Shown here piece by piece: positions 1-12,023 of a stretch of 64,000 nucleotides of DNA (the stretch's first letter is position 1; every line of letters starts with the position of its first letter). The stretch comes from Torymus aiolomorphi (lineage: Eukaryota > Arthropoda > Insecta > Hymenoptera > Torymidae), in NCBI GenBank assembly GCA_036365515.1, contig CM070874.1, positions 44,949,083 through 45,013,082 on the forward strand, given 5' to 3'. The translations under genes and the position numbers were made by a program. The notes under the pieces were generated by a model, which saw only the letters and a program-made list of their open reading frames with translations, had not been told where the DNA came from and ran no database searches.

Positions 1-394
1 TAGAGATTAGACCAAAAAAAAAGGAAAGTGGGGATTGACTACTAGATTACAGCTATGTAAATGTGTGCGAACCAGAAGTGAATAGGAGGAGGAAAGCGGT
101 GGATAGAGACGTACCACACGCCTACTTGCTACAGCTACTATGTATATGTGTGCCATATATGTATGAGTAGTGTTAATTAGTGTAGGGTTACATTTTTTCA
201 TTGTATATCTGCCGAATCATTGCTTCCTTTTTCGCATTTCTAACAACTATAAATCGCAACTAACTAAAAAATCTATTGTTTGTTATAAAAGTTTTGTACT
301 CTGTTTTTAAATCTTGAGTATCATATTGTCTATTAAGGCTATTATTTTGGCAGTGGATAAAAAGCATTTCAGAAAGCAATCTCTTATGTCGGTT

Positions 395-739
395 TTATTC
401 TTGATCTAAAATGTTGATCTTATTAAAGTCAAATGAATGTTGTGTGTTTTGTATATGCTGATATATACCTGACCTGTCTCTTTTGTATTTACAATCGCTC
501 TCATGTTCTTTCCTTCTTTTTAATAACTTGCGAGAAGTCTGTCCAACGTATGTAGCATTACATTCTTTACAAGCTAGCTTATAAACAACATTCACTTTCT
601 CGTCTATAGTATATGGATCTTTTCCTAATTTAATCAATTTATTAAATTTGTTAATAATTGAGTTGACAACATTTATACCATTGTTTCTAAGGATATTTTT
701 TATATGTGGATTAATGAATTTTACATATGAAAGAGTCAT
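395..739 (-). pseudogene. GIY-YIG endonuclease domain of the left Penelope-like copy
   Basis: This 114-residue open piece has a linker followed by the GIY-YIG nuclease core: VVYKLACKECNATYVGQTSR, then a basic LLKRRKEHESD helix. The CKEC pair ahead of the YVG is usual in Penelope endonucleases. In complete elements this domain is the C-terminal part of the RT protein and nicks the target DNA. Here it is out of frame with the RT fragment upstream (841-1239). The nuclease core itself is not interrupted. Confidence 0.85.
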
Positions 740-840
740 AATACTATTGTAGTTGATATTGTGCGAATTTTGGTTATTGTTTTCGATATTAATTTGAGTG
801 ATTCTTTTTTGAATGTTTGGTTATAAAGTCTACAGAATAA

Positions 841-1864
841 TTATTGTCTAAAAGTAGATGTTTTATGAAATTTAAATTCTTCTTCGTGAAACTTCTCATC
901 CGATAATTTAATACTTTTGTCAACTAATGAACACACGATACCTATTTTGTTACTAATTGGATGATGTGAATAAAAGTTCAAAAGTCTTCCGGAAAAGGTT
1001 GGTTTTCTATACCAATTAATAGCCAAAGAATTATCGTTTTCTTTCATAATACAAATATCAAGAAAGCTGATTCTATTATTCATTGATTTCTCACTAGTAA
1101 ATTGTAAATTATTGTCAAAACTATTGAACAACGAGACGGTGTAATCAATCATATGCGACGGTACGCACATAATAATGTCGTCAACATATCTATAAAAAAC
1201 GGCACTGGAAAAAAATTTTCGAAAGTGCTTGTTGTTCAAGATCTTCCATCACAATGTCGGATAAAATAGGGCTTAAAGGGTTACCCATCGCAGCGCCAAA
1301 TATTTATTTATAATAATTGTTATTAAATTGGAAATAATTATTGTTGAGTATAAAATGAATGGTATCTATAAATTCATTACAACTAATATTGATAAAATTA
1401 AATAAATATTGCCATCTTTTTTCTAATGCATTAAAAATTAAATAATCAGCGACATTAGAGAATAAACTAACCACATCAAGACTTATAATCTCATATCCTG
1501 GTGGGATTATGATATGGTTAATTTTTTGCTTAAGTTTCCAGCTATTATCCACATGTGAAGCTGGTCTTTTTAATGTCTTGTACAAAAACTTAGCAAAGAA
1601 TTTAGAAATAGTATATGTGGGTGTATTAACAGCTGATATGATCGGTTTAACTGGATAACCCTCTTTGTGGATTTTTATAAGACCATATCCTCTCGCAATA
1701 GTACATTTACTAGAAACAGACTCTAAGTTGATGTTATCCATTGAAAAATTGACGTTATTTAACTTGTTGATTAACTTATCCGTATTTTTCTCTAAATATG
1801 GGAGTGGTTTCTTTTTTACCTCTACATAGTATTTTGGATCGGAAAATAAAGAATAATCAATCAT
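841..1864 (-). pseudogene. Penelope-like reverse transcriptase, broken
   Basis: The RT lies in two open pieces. The first (1304-1864) carries the finger and palm motifs, including a SLDVVSLFSNV segment with the first catalytic Asp. The second (841-1239) carries the YVDD catalytic box followed by a conserved FLDI segment. Between them a sense codon (CAA in the sister copy) has become TAA near 1304, and the reading frame then changes before 1239. The motif following the stop, around FGAAMGNPLSPILSD, is typical of Penelope RTs. The 5' end of the gene is missing at the junction with the inverted copy. Confidence 0.85.
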
Positions 1865-1903
1865 ATCATAATCCCACCAGGATATGAGATAATAAGCCTT
1901 GAT

Positions 1904-2511
1904 GTGGTTAGTTTATTCACTAATGTCGCTGATTATTTAATTTTTAATTCATTAGAAAAAAGATGGCAATATTTATTTAATTTTATCAATATTAGTTGTA
2001 ATGAATTTATAGATACCATTCGTTTTATACTTAACAATAATTATTTCCAATTTAATAACAATTATTATAAACAAATATTTGGCGCTGCGATGGATAACCC
2101 TTTAAGCCCTATTTTATCCGACATTGTGATGGAAGATCTTGAAGAATAAGCACTTTAGAAAATTTTTTTCCAGTTCCGTTTTTTTATAGATATGTTGACC
2201 ACATTATTATGTGCGTACCGTCGCATGTGATTGATTACACCGTCTCGTTGTTCAATAGTTTTGACAATAATTTACAATTTACTAGTGAGAAATCAATAAA
2301 TAATAAAATCAGCTTTCTTGATATTTGTATTATGAAAGAAAACGATAATTTTTTGGTCATTAATTGGTATAGAAAACCAACCTTTTCCGGAAGACTTTTG
2401 AACTTTTATTCACATCATCCAATTAGTAACAAAATAGGTATCGTGTGTTCATTAATTGACAAAAGTATTAAATTATCGGATGAGAGGTTTCACGAAGAGA
2501 ATTTAAATTAA
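1904..2511 (+). pseudogene. Penelope-like RT fragment with altered catalytic box
   Basis: Two open pieces (1904-2149 and 2209-2511) match the RT palm of the left copy. The first includes SLFTNVADY and FGAAMDNPLSPILSD; it keeps the Gln codon that is a stop in the left copy. The catalytic box, just before 2209, reads YVDH where the left copy reads YVDD, so the second Asp of the active-site pair is lost. A frame change between the pieces and a stop after FHEENLN complete the damage. Confidence 0.82.
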
Positions 2512-2798
2512 ATCAAAAATCTACTTTTAGACAATAATTATTCTGTAGACTTTATAACCAAACATATTCAAAAAAGAATCACTCAGATTAATATCGAAAA
2601 CAATAACCAAAATTCGCACAATATCAATTACAATAGTATTATGACTCTTCCATATGTAAAATTCATTAATCCACATATAAAAAATATCCTTAGAAAAAAT
2701 GGTATCAATGTTGTCAACTCAATTATTAACAAATTTAATAAATTAATTAAATTAGGAAAAGATCCATATACTATAGACGAGAAAGTGAATGTTGTTTA

Positions 2799-3800
2799 CA
2801 CTGAGAAAAATGTTGTAGTAAATTTTATTATAACTGTAATAAAAATTACTATAAAGTATAGGAAGGGTGAGACAAATACACTTTATGCTGCATTTTTATT
2901 ATAATTGTATGAATAATTACAAAATTTCTTGTAATTTTTATGACAGTTGTTGATTAAAAAGTATTACGAAATAAAAGAAAAATTGCTATACACATAGCAA
3001 AAACTGTGATATAATAAAATTAAAAATATCTGCTTTTAATTTTATTAGAATAGAATATAAATTTTATTTTGTAGCGTTTAAATTTTATTTTGTAGCGTAT
3101 AAATTTTGTTTTGTAGCGTATTAAAAATTACTATAAACATAGTAAAAAGTGCCACATTCAAAAATTGCTACAGGCCATAAGAAAGTTTGCTATCCAACAT
3201 AGTAAAAATTGCTACAACATTAGTACTTTCTGCGCAGATCAAGGCGCCCACGTGTCTGATTGAGGTTATGTTTCTACGGGAATTTCACTTTGTCTTGCTT
3301 TTAAGCTTACAAAACATTCAAAACCTTACTTCAATTATTTTATTTTTATATTATGCACATTAATGATAAGTTTCTTTGTGTTATCAAAGTTATTTATTGT
3401 CATTATTTAATATTATCTGAAATTTTCTTGAAATCGATGGTTTGACATGTACAAGTTCCAAAATTTTACATTCAAGAATCCTATTTGGGTAAGTGGTTAG
3501 CGCGTCCGATTGCCGCGGTGAAGGTTGCAGGTTCGATCCCAACGCTCGTAAAGAAAATATTTTTATTTCTCATTTTAATTTATTTTCACATTAAATATTG
3601 TATGATTAGAGTCTGAAAATAGTTCTGAAAACAGAAAGAACGAGAAAAAATTTAATTTTTTGAAATTTAAGGTCATTCATAAAAATTACTATGTTGCATA
3701 GCAAAAATTGTTATAATTTCGATTTGTCCCTCCGTTCCTACAAAATATAGTAATTTTTCTTATGTTTATAATAAATTTTACTACAACATTTCTCTCAGTG
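2799..3800. mobile_element. Non-autonomous DNA transposon with CACTG ends and TA duplication
   Basis: The inverted ends start CACTGAGAAAAATGTTG on the left and CACTGAGAGAAATGTTG on the right and stay similar for about 80 bp. TA lies on both sides (2797-2798 and 3801-3802), and removing the element restores the Penelope sequence seen in the left copy, so the boundaries are exact. It has no transposase. CACTG ends with a 2-bp duplication fit the CACTA/Mirage/Chapaev group, which is inference. Inside are short GTAGCGT(T/A)TAAATTTT repeats (about 3070-3125) and a tRNA-like stretch. Confidence 0.85.
3481..3553 (+). repeat. tRNA-like sequence with A and B boxes
   Basis: AGTGGTTAGCGCGTCCGA resembles a tRNA D arm/A box, and GGTTCGATCCC is a good B box about 30 bases later. 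The sequence before the A box does not pair with the sequence after the B box, so no full acceptor stem forms. This looks like a SINE head or a decayed tRNA, not a working tRNA gene. It lies inside the CACTG-ended element. Confidence 0.5.
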
Positions 3801-4383
3801 TATAAGCTAGCTTGTAAAGAATGTAATGCTACATACGTTGGACAGATTTCTCGCAAGTTATTAAAAAGAAGGAAAGAACATGAGAGCGATTGTAAACACA
3901 AAAGAGACAAGTCAAGTATATATCAGCATATACAAAACACACAACATTCATTTGACTTTAATAAGATCAAAATTATAGATAAAGAATAAAACTGACATAA
4001 GAGATTGCTTTCTGAAATGCTTTTTATCCACTGCCAAAATAATAGCCTTAATAGACAATATGATACTCAAGATTTAAAAACAGAGTACAAAACTTTTATA
4101 ACAAACAATAGATTATTTAGTTAGTTACGATTTATAGTTGTTAGAAATGCGAAAAAGGAAGCAATGATTCGGCAGATATACAATGAAAAAATGTAACCCT
4201 ACACTAATTAACACTACTCATACATATATGGCACACATACACATAGTATATGTAGCAAGTAGGCGTGTGGTACGTCTCTATCCACCGCTTTCCTCCTCCT
4301 ATTTACTTCTGGTTCGCACATATTTACATAGCTGTAATCTAGTAGTCAATCCCCACTTTCCTTTTTTTTGGTCTAATCTCTAC

Positions 4384-4644
4384 ACACACACAAACTTCGA
4401 TTAGTATATTGTAAATTCGAGAACTTTGGAACCACTGTCATTGACACGCGATGTTCTCTCCATCGCATGTTTGGAGAAGTTGGCGAGTTATGTGTAAATT
4501 TATTGCGTATAATTTATAAAATAATTTTATAGGCGTATTATTCTAATTTGTTATGTAATTATTTATAGATCTTGAAAAGGAGTTGAATAAATAACGACTC
4601 GAAAACTGCGATGTAATAAAAAATCATTTTATATTTATTGGACA
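4384..4644. other. Unassigned AT-rich spacer
   Basis: Apart from a short (AC)n run at its left edge, next to the Penelope end, I see no gene or repeat here. Confidence 0.5.
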
Positions 4645-6182
4645 CCCGCGAAAAAATTGAAAGTATGGGCAATATATTTCATATATATTGGATATACATA
4701 TTAGCAATATATTACAAATATACTGGCTATGCGATTGCCAATATATTAGTAACATATATGCGATTGTACATACTCCAATATATTACTCATATATTGGCAA
4801 TATAAAATGTATACAAATAAATTTTAAAACGTGTTAACAATAAATATAGCCGGAATAGAAGTATCGCTACTTCAATAAGTTATTTTTATATATTACAAAT
4901 CAAAATTATTTCACGCAAACATTGCGGAAATTTTTGAGACCCTATTGTACATTTGTACAAGAGATACATCAAAGAAGCCGGCAAAAACTTCTATAACAGA
5001 ATTTCGGAATCAAAATATCAAATCATTAAAAACCTAGGCAACTACGACTCCGACGCAAGAGACAAATACAAGAGACCTAAAGACTTTTTGCATATAGATC
5101 CACCCACATAAATCCTAGTAAATAACGCAAATTTACGATGTTTCAGATTCAACAGATCCAAGCCAAGGACAAATGCAGACACACCAGATTTACCTTCCCC
5201 TTACTAATCATTTTTCTTTCAGGATCACATCAAGATGACGCACCTCATACACTAAACTCTCTCTCTCTCTCTCCTTTCACGCAAAAAGAGACGTAGCGAC
5301 GATATGCTGGCGGCTGATATTCAGTGCGCCTCAAAACCGCAACGAATGCCTGACCGGACCGGCTGGCGGATGCGGCGTCTCTCTCTGGGTGAATCTTTTT
5401 CCTCTAAAACTTTCTGCCGCATATCACCTTTACCTACCTATATAAATTACTCATCTATTTTTTCTATCTAATAAAGTCATTCTACGCGTCTCAACAACTA
5501 ACTTAAGATAAATGGGTTTTTACTCCTAGCGAGGTTTTTCCCCATTCTACACTCCACATAGTAGTCCAGCCATACAACCGTTTTTGCTCTATAACTTCTG
5601 ATAGTGTGGAAATGCCCTCACAGGGTAACGCACAACTTCCTCTTTTTGATTTCCTTCTTTAAGGAGAGGTAACTGGAATCGCCCAGGCTCCTCCTACGTG
5701 GATTCATTTCTACGTAAGGGGCTCCTGGACGGTGATCCGGGCAGGCTGTACCTCACTGGTAGGGGGCGACGGAGGGGGCCCCCACCATCCCTTCTTTCTT
5801 TCTTTCGTTCGAACGACTATTTACGAAGAGTTCGAAATACAAGGCTCGCCTTGTTTTTGTTATCCTCTCTTGTACAAATGTACAATAGGGTCTCAAAAAT
5901 TTCCGCTATGTTTGCGTGAAATAATTTTGATTTGTAATATATAAAAATAACTTATTGAAGTAGCGACACTATTCCGGCTATACTTATTGATAACACGTTT
6001 TCAAATTTATTTGTATACATTTTATACTGCCAATATATGTGTAATATATTGGAGGATGTACAATCGCAGATATGTTACTAATGTATTGGCAATCGCATAG
6101 CCAGTATATTTGTAATATATTGCTAATATGTATATCCAATATACATGAAATATATTGCCCATACTTTCAATTTTTTCGCGGG
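4645..6182. mobile_element. Non-autonomous element with ~320-bp inverted ends
   Basis: The ends 4645-4963 and 5867-6182 are inverted copies, beginning CCCGCGAAAAAATTGAAAG. They are rich in CAATATATT-type subrepeats. I could not find a clear target duplication. The interior is unrelated to the ends and carries a piece of a LINE. No transposase is present. Confidence 0.8.
4944..5110 (+). pseudogene. C-terminal tail of a Jockey/I-like LINE ORF2, captured
   Basis: A short open frame ends at TAA at 5108-5110. It carries a KNFYNRI segment, then IKNLGNYD, then YKRPKDFL. That order (aromatic helix, N-L-x-x-L-G-N-Y-D, then K-R-P-[RK]) is the usual end of the ORF2 protein in Jockey/I-group LINEs. The DNA after the stop may be LINE 3' UTR, with AATAAAG near 5470. 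The reading frame runs back into the element's left inverted end. Nothing remains of the RT. Confidence 0.55.
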
Positions 6183-8935
6183 CAGCAGGACCATTTCCTT
6201 CAAAGAATACCTCATATATTCAGCTGTCATTAGCTTCATCATACCACTTAACTGAATATTTATATTTAATTAAAAGCACCGTTTTGAAGTTAATACTATA
6301 CAATAAATAGATTATGACATATCTATTTTTATAGCAACAAAGATCAAGGGCAATAGATAATAGAAGGTAAGACAACAGCTTTGATTGCCGGGCGATGGGG
6401 CGAGTGTGCATAAACAGTAACCGAGTAAGGTTCGGTATTTGGTTTACCGAATTCCGTTGACTTGACGCATATTCCGTTGGTAGACGCATGAGTGGGAATG
6501 AATATTTAAAAAAGAATTCATATTCTATGTTTTAAGTGTAGAAATAACTATGTTATTTATCTTATTTGAACGATTTCCCTAAACCGCTTAACTGCACAGT
6601 TACCGGAATAACGACTTAACTGCATTATTTTGTTTGTTTATACAAAGAATAAAAATATATTCTAACAGCTGATAGTGGGATTCGGAAGATAGTCGATACC
6701 TTTGTAAATGTCTACATTGTTATGACTCGCGCATTTCGATCTTACATATGAAGTATCATGACAGAAATTTTAAAACGTCGATTTCTCGAAAACACGTACA
6801 AGTGGGTTAGGTCGTTATTCTTGGAAGCCACACATATATATATATACGCACGCACGCACGCCCCCCCCCCCCCCCACACGCACGCACGCACCCACACCCA
6901 CCTACCCACCCACCCACACGCACGCACGCACGATAGACAGATGACGGAGAAAAGAGGGGAGCGAGGGAAAGAAAGGAGAGAGGCCATATCTTCGAGCTCG
7001 AAAATAGAGATTTCATCGAGTGTCGAAGGCAAATTCCTCGGGCGCGTACATGTCGCGCGGTGCCGGAACATAACATTAACTCTATCTGGATACACGTGCT
7101 CTTGTTGTTTACTTATACACCTATACATATTATACCCGGGCTCGATTGTTCTCGTTCTCTTGCACAAAAAAAGAGAATTTCCCGGCCCATATGAGAGATA
7201 AGCGATCGCTCGACAAATTTGATATCGCACTCATCTTGATACGATCAGAGCGACAAACTTTTGATACTCGAACGTAATTGGCTATATCTCATTGCTAATA
7301 TTCGTGCTCAATGACGGAAATGTTGAACTTTGTATGAGAGAAAAACGTTTAAATTATTTATAACAGCCACTTTTTTAATTCCCTCATTTTTTAAAAGTAG
7401 ATCCCATAGAAAATGAACTTTTTTTCTTCTTTTTTCTTTTTTGAAGCGATGAGAATTTCCCTTGCAATTAATCATTGAACGAAGGAAGAAGATTAAAAAG
7501 CAATGTAGTTCATGCGGCGCATTAAATCATCCGTAAAAGAGTTAAACTCGGTAATTTCGGCTCCAGCGGTCCCGTGAAGAATAGCGATGGCCACTCAGGC
7601 TCACTTGCCAGCTCTACGTGTACACGTCGATTATTCAAATTAGAGAGGTAATATTTTTGTTTCAACTGAACCAGTCTACGATAAGGCACATACCTCATTA
7701 TAGGTCTGTGTTGTCATGGGTCCGTTAGGTATGTTTAGAATTACAAGCCCATAATCTAAGCAGGAAGTTTTGTATTGGCCTGGTAGATGAAGGTAAACGC
7801 GATGAATTAAATTAACAAAGCCAATAATGCTCGGAATCTTATTGCGTAATTATGATGTAATGGTCGAACCATCAAGGAATATTACAGTTTATGATCATGT
7901 TGAACCCACAGATGCCTTTTTTGCTATTGCCATCACATTACTTTTGCTAATTTATTAAACATGCGAAAGATTTATCTATTGTCTCTATTTATTTTGTAAT
8001 GCAGAAAGAAGTAACCTACGAAAACATTTATTTTATTCACTTTCTAATAACAAATACAATGTATAATATAATTTTTAAATTATCGATCATTATAAAGTTT
8101 TATAAGAGCCTATACAACATAAATATATTAATAGGCGGTAAAAGCCAAGTGTTGCAATAAAAATATTATTTAATACTTTTAATACTTTGAAGAATTACCG
8201 CATATAAAATAAATTGCTGGAGCTAGCGTATAATAAAATTATGTACTAAAAGTGTCGATTGCTTTTAGCGAAATAAATTGATACTACATAATTCATCCAG
8301 TGTAGGCGGTTATCGAATAAAAAAAATTAGTTATATGGAAAAAAATCGAAAAATGACACGATACATTATATTAAAGCAATATTGCAGCGTAAGTTAAAAG
8401 ACACACCGCGGGCGTATTAGCAGTATAAAGTTTTAAGGATCTTTTCATACTTTGATGCATAGGTTGCGTTTATCTCATGGCCGACTGAGCACAAAATTAT
8501 AATGGACTATATAATAAATTGAGTCTCATCAGTAGCGCAGATGCTAACAAACGCCGCTGATATAAATATTTAAATCTCATCAAAATTCATTGTACGTATT
8601 TCGCATTAAAGCCATTGAATATTCAGTAGTTAACTACCTAATTAAATTTAAACGCGTAATAATTATGAATTTATTCGAATGGAAGTTAAACATTCATTTT
8701 GTATGAATTCCACTCTGTCCTTTGTTTCATAAAATATAATCGACGAGGTGTGCATGCGCTTGATCAAATTATCAATAGCAAAACTGCCGTAGTCTTCAAA
8801 GGGATTTGTTTTAACCGCGATATCGAGCTATAATTCTTTGAAATCCAACATCTAGCAGCGCGCAATGGAGCGAAGAAGGCGACGCGCACTCATCGAGCTC
8901 TCGTCGCCCCCCGAGGTCGCAAATTACAGCAGGTG
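6183..8935. other. Long stretch without recognisable genes
   Basis: The open frames here (for example 6220-6489 and 6742-7230) have no domain I recognise and overlap low-complexity sequence on both strands. Apart from the CA/C-rich block near 6.84-6.93 kb I see no repeat with clear borders. Confidence 0.5.
6835..6933. repeat. Low-complexity ACGC/C-tract block
   Basis: An (AT)n start is followed by (ACGC)n, a run of about 17 C, (ACGC)n again, then (CCCA/CCTA)n and (ACGC)n. It forces apparent proline/histidine or glycine/cysteine frames on the two strands that are not genes. Confidence 0.9.
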
Positions 8936-9214
8936 CACTGAAAAAAGTTTTGAGCAGTTGCTATACATAGCATGTACAGCAACTGGCTTATGCGGTTTGA
9001 GCGGCAGCTCTCCGAGTTTTTGTAGCGCTGGTGCTCAATAACGCGCTGCGACTGTTTTCAGTACGCTTTTCGAGCGACAGCAGCGCCACACTAAGACAAC
9101 TGCCGCGCAATTTTCGTGCAGCAGCCGTACAAAAATTTTGTACGGATGAGTAAGGCGGCTTTGCGCACCATACGTGCGGGCCAGCGCAGCAACTGCTCAA
9201 AACTGTTTTCAGTG
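8936..9214. mobile_element. Small MITE-like element with CACTG inverted ends
   Basis: Inverted ends of about 27 bp start CACTGAAAA and continue AGTTTTGAGCAGTTGCT. TG flanks both sides (8934-8935 and 9215-9216), which could be a 2-bp duplication. The 279-bp length, absence of coding and CACTG start suggest the same broad group as 2799-3800, though the interiors differ. Confidence 0.6.
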
Positions 9215-10107
9215 TGGGAGCGCGGCAGCGGGTAAATTTGCTTGACACGTCGATTCGACTTGCAGCGTTATTTCTGGTAAACAAGAGCCTCGTTCTCTCG
9301 TCGGCGAAACGAAAACCGATAGAGAGCGAGCGAGCAGGGAGGCGGCAAGTTTTCGCCGAGAATTAAATTATTTTCTTGTATAATACGATTCATTTAATGT
9401 GTATCATTCATTAGATTGCTTCTACAATTAAAAACCTTTTTTAATGTCATATTTATGTTTAATGCACGATGCCGCGTACATGTGTATTATCGATACGCAT
9501 CTCTGATTTACGCGTGAGTTATGGAATTCTAAGGCATTACGAAAATAAAGCTTAGTGAACAAATCTGAATGTTTATTGATCTCTTCAATAACCACGGAAA
9601 TAAAGGTAGGAATGAAATTGTAGCTCGCTTTTTTGCTCCAATTTAGTTAAAAAAAAAATACTTTGGATGGGTATGATGAAAACATATAGATTAATCCATC
9701 ATACTGTTGAAAAATCTGTCATAAGCAAAACTTCGGAAAAGTGACGAAACTCGATTCCGTAAATGTTTAATGTGTTAGACATATTTCATCAGAGCATAAC
9801 TGTACGAAGATACAATTTAGAGAAAAGCTTCCAATCCACATTATTCGGTGAAAGGCATGGAGATTTTTAAAAATTCATTCGTAGCTAAAACCTTCACTTT
9901 ACGGCCTCTACTCTCGCACATTCAAATTTTGGTCGCTATGTAAGTCTCGTAAGATTATATCTATCACGTTCATATAGCAATAAATTGCTCTCCTATCACG
10001 CTGGATATGGATCTTGCGCAGGTTGAAAAATGAAATAGCTTATCATGTAATTTAAGAAAAGTTAACTTTGATATTAAAAAATCTTTAACGATTCTTAAAT
10101 TAGATAT
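9215..10107. other. Unassigned spacer
   Basis: No gene, RNA or bordered repeat is evident in this mostly AT-rich stretch. Confidence 0.45.
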
Positions 10108-10920
10108 ATGTCCAATTCTACAGAAAATTACCCATAACTGTGGACGAAAAATCATAAAAATTCAATGTTGAAGCACACCTCCAACAACTGATTTTTCCTA
10201 TTTTGTAGCGAAAATAATGCACGAAAAGCGTGTTGAATCAAGGAAATCGGGATAGTGTTTTTCAGGAAGCTACATTTAAGTTTTCTTATGGAAATTTAAC
10301 ATGGGAAAAATGGACGAAAAGTGGTCATTGATGATTAACCAATAGCAAACTATTGGATCGGCAAAAACAAATTTCACAAAAAAGCGATTAAAGTAGAAGA
10401 AAAGAGCTTTAATTTGATACTAGTATCGTTAAAATCGGTCGATTCTGTGCAAAGCTACAGGAATTTGAAAATTGCGAAAAATGACCAAAAATGAGCGACT
10501 TTTCCCAAACCCACGTAATTCTTAAAATTTCCGTCATTTTTCGTCATTTTTCTCAATTTTCAAATTCACGTAGCTTTGCACAGAATCGACCGATTTTAAC
10601 GATTCTGGTATCAAATTAAAGCTCTTTTCTTCTACTTGAATCGCTTTTTTGTGACCTTTATTTTTGCCGATTCAATAGCTTGCTATTGGTTAATCATCAA
10701 TGACCACTTTTCGTCCATTTTTCCCATGTTAAATTTCCATAAGAAAATTTAAATGTAGCTTCCTAAAAAACACTATGCCGATTTCCTTGGTTCGACACGC
10801 TTTTCGTGCATTATTTTTGCTACAGAATAGGAAAAATCAGTTGTTGGAGGTGTGCTTCAACATTGAATTTTTATGATTTTTCGTCCACAGTTATGGGTAA
10901 TTTTCTGTAGAATTTGACAT
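10108..10920. mobile_element. Fold-back element, nearly complete palindrome
   Basis: The sequence from ATGTCCAATTCTACAG reads back as its own complement at the right end, GTAGAATTTGACAT. The two arms are about 395 bp with only scattered mismatches, and the centre is near 10,515. There is no coding capacity. The mismatches show the arms have diverged a little since formation. Confidence 0.85.
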
Positions 10921-11407
10921 AAAATGCTATCTTATTGTTGTAATTTCTGTTCTATAATATAAAAAACTAATATTACTTTGATCGTAGTGAAAATATTTCT
11001 TAATCTTCTATAAAGTGAAGATAAAAGCTATAAAACGTTAAAACTAAATGTATATACGTTGCACGGATAAAAGCGTTGGTGAGTTTGAGTGTGGATTAAA
11101 AGAAACAGCTGGTAAGATAATTCAGAATATGAGTAAAAGTATAAGAGTATAAATGCGACGCGTAAACGGCTATTTATCCCGGACAGCGACTCTGCTCCCT
11201 GTGTCGTCTTCCCAGAACGAAAACGCGCGCGTTTTTTTCCTGTCGGATGAACGAGATGCCGGTAAAAAGTCGCGTTCCATTCAGGCACGCCTTTTGCTAT
11301 ATATACATACGACGCGCTACCCGGCACAAAAGAAGCTCGCGGGGCCAGCATCCCGCGGCTGCGTCTAGCGACGACATGTATAAGTATATATATACACGTG
11401 TGGAACG

Positions 11408-11409
<2 letters not shown>

Positions 11410-11502
<93 letters not shown>
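11410..11502. repeat. (AG)n microsatellite
   Basis: An unbroken AG dinucleotide run of about 46 units sits inside a CpG-rich stretch (about 11.15-11.78 kb). The run produces long Arg-Glu and Ser-Leu frames on the two strands that are not genes. Confidence 0.97.
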
Positions 11503-11503
<1 letters not shown>

Positions 11504-12023
11504 CTAACGGTTTCCCGCCGCGGGTCACTGGGTTACTATATAATTCGCTGCGCAGCGATGAGTGATAAGCGCGAGAACCTTCCCGCGGCCTTTTTTGGCC
11601 TCGCGAGATTGGCTCTCCTGCAGTATATGCGCACGATACATTATGGAAAGGAGGCGCGCTATGCGTCCTTATTAGCTCGGCGCAGCTGTCGATGTGCGGA
11701 AGCGCGCGCTTTTTCCCCCCGCCGCGAGCCATTGATTCGCACGCGCTTCCCGCGGCATTCGATCCGTCCTGGGGTATTATAAAAATAACGCCTGCAAAAA
11801 AAGACGCGTTAAGCGGTTCTGAACAGCGATAACTTTTAATAATTTGTATCGCCTTTCGCTAGCGATAAAACCTATTGCGCTACCATACGCGAGTTAATCA
11901 ATCGAAAATTACGCTATTTGTGTACTTTTATGCGTTATTATATTCGACGTTAGACATCGCCCGAATATAATGGCGCTAAGGCAATACGCGAGCGCTTGAT
12001 TTCGCAATGGAACACGCTTTCGC

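Larger units (their letters stand above)
1..1864 (-). mobile_element. Penelope-like retroelement, left copy, damaged
   Basis: This copy reads leftward: reverse transcriptase (RT) first, then a GIY-YIG endonuclease, then a 3' noncoding part that runs off the window edge. Its mirror image follows at once on the other strand, so the two copies meet head to head near 1864/1865. The 3' noncoding parts (1-390 here, about 3990-4383 in the other copy) match closely in inverted orientation. Penelope-like elements are known to form inverted and tandem partial copies. The coding region is broken by stops and frame changes, so the copy is dead. Confidence 0.88.
2641..3989 (+). pseudogene. Penelope-like linker and GIY-YIG domain, split by an insertion
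   Basis: The linker (2641-2798) and the GIY-YIG core (3801-3989) are one domain in the left copy. Here a 1,002-bp element sits between the VNVVY and KLACKECNATYVGQ parts. Outside the insertion the reading frame still matches the left copy. The domain ends at a stop after 3986. Confidence 0.82.
1865..4383 (+). mobile_element. Penelope-like retroelement, right copy, inverted
   Basis: This copy is the mirror image of 1-1864, split by a 1,002-bp insertion at 2799-3800. It starts further inside the RT than the left copy, so it has lost more of its 5' end. Its 3' noncoding part ends near 4383 and runs into a short (AC)n stretch at about 4381-4391. No complete frame survives. Confidence 0.87.

Noticed and set aside
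3481..3553. Functional tRNA gene
   Set aside because: A and B boxes are present but no acceptor stem or convincing anticodon arm can be formed.
6742..7230. Overlapping frames on both strands
   Set aside because: They are driven by the ACGC/C-tract low-complexity block.
11028..11732. 234-codon frame on the minus strand
   Set aside because: It is held open by the (AG)n run and GC-rich flanks; no domain is visible.
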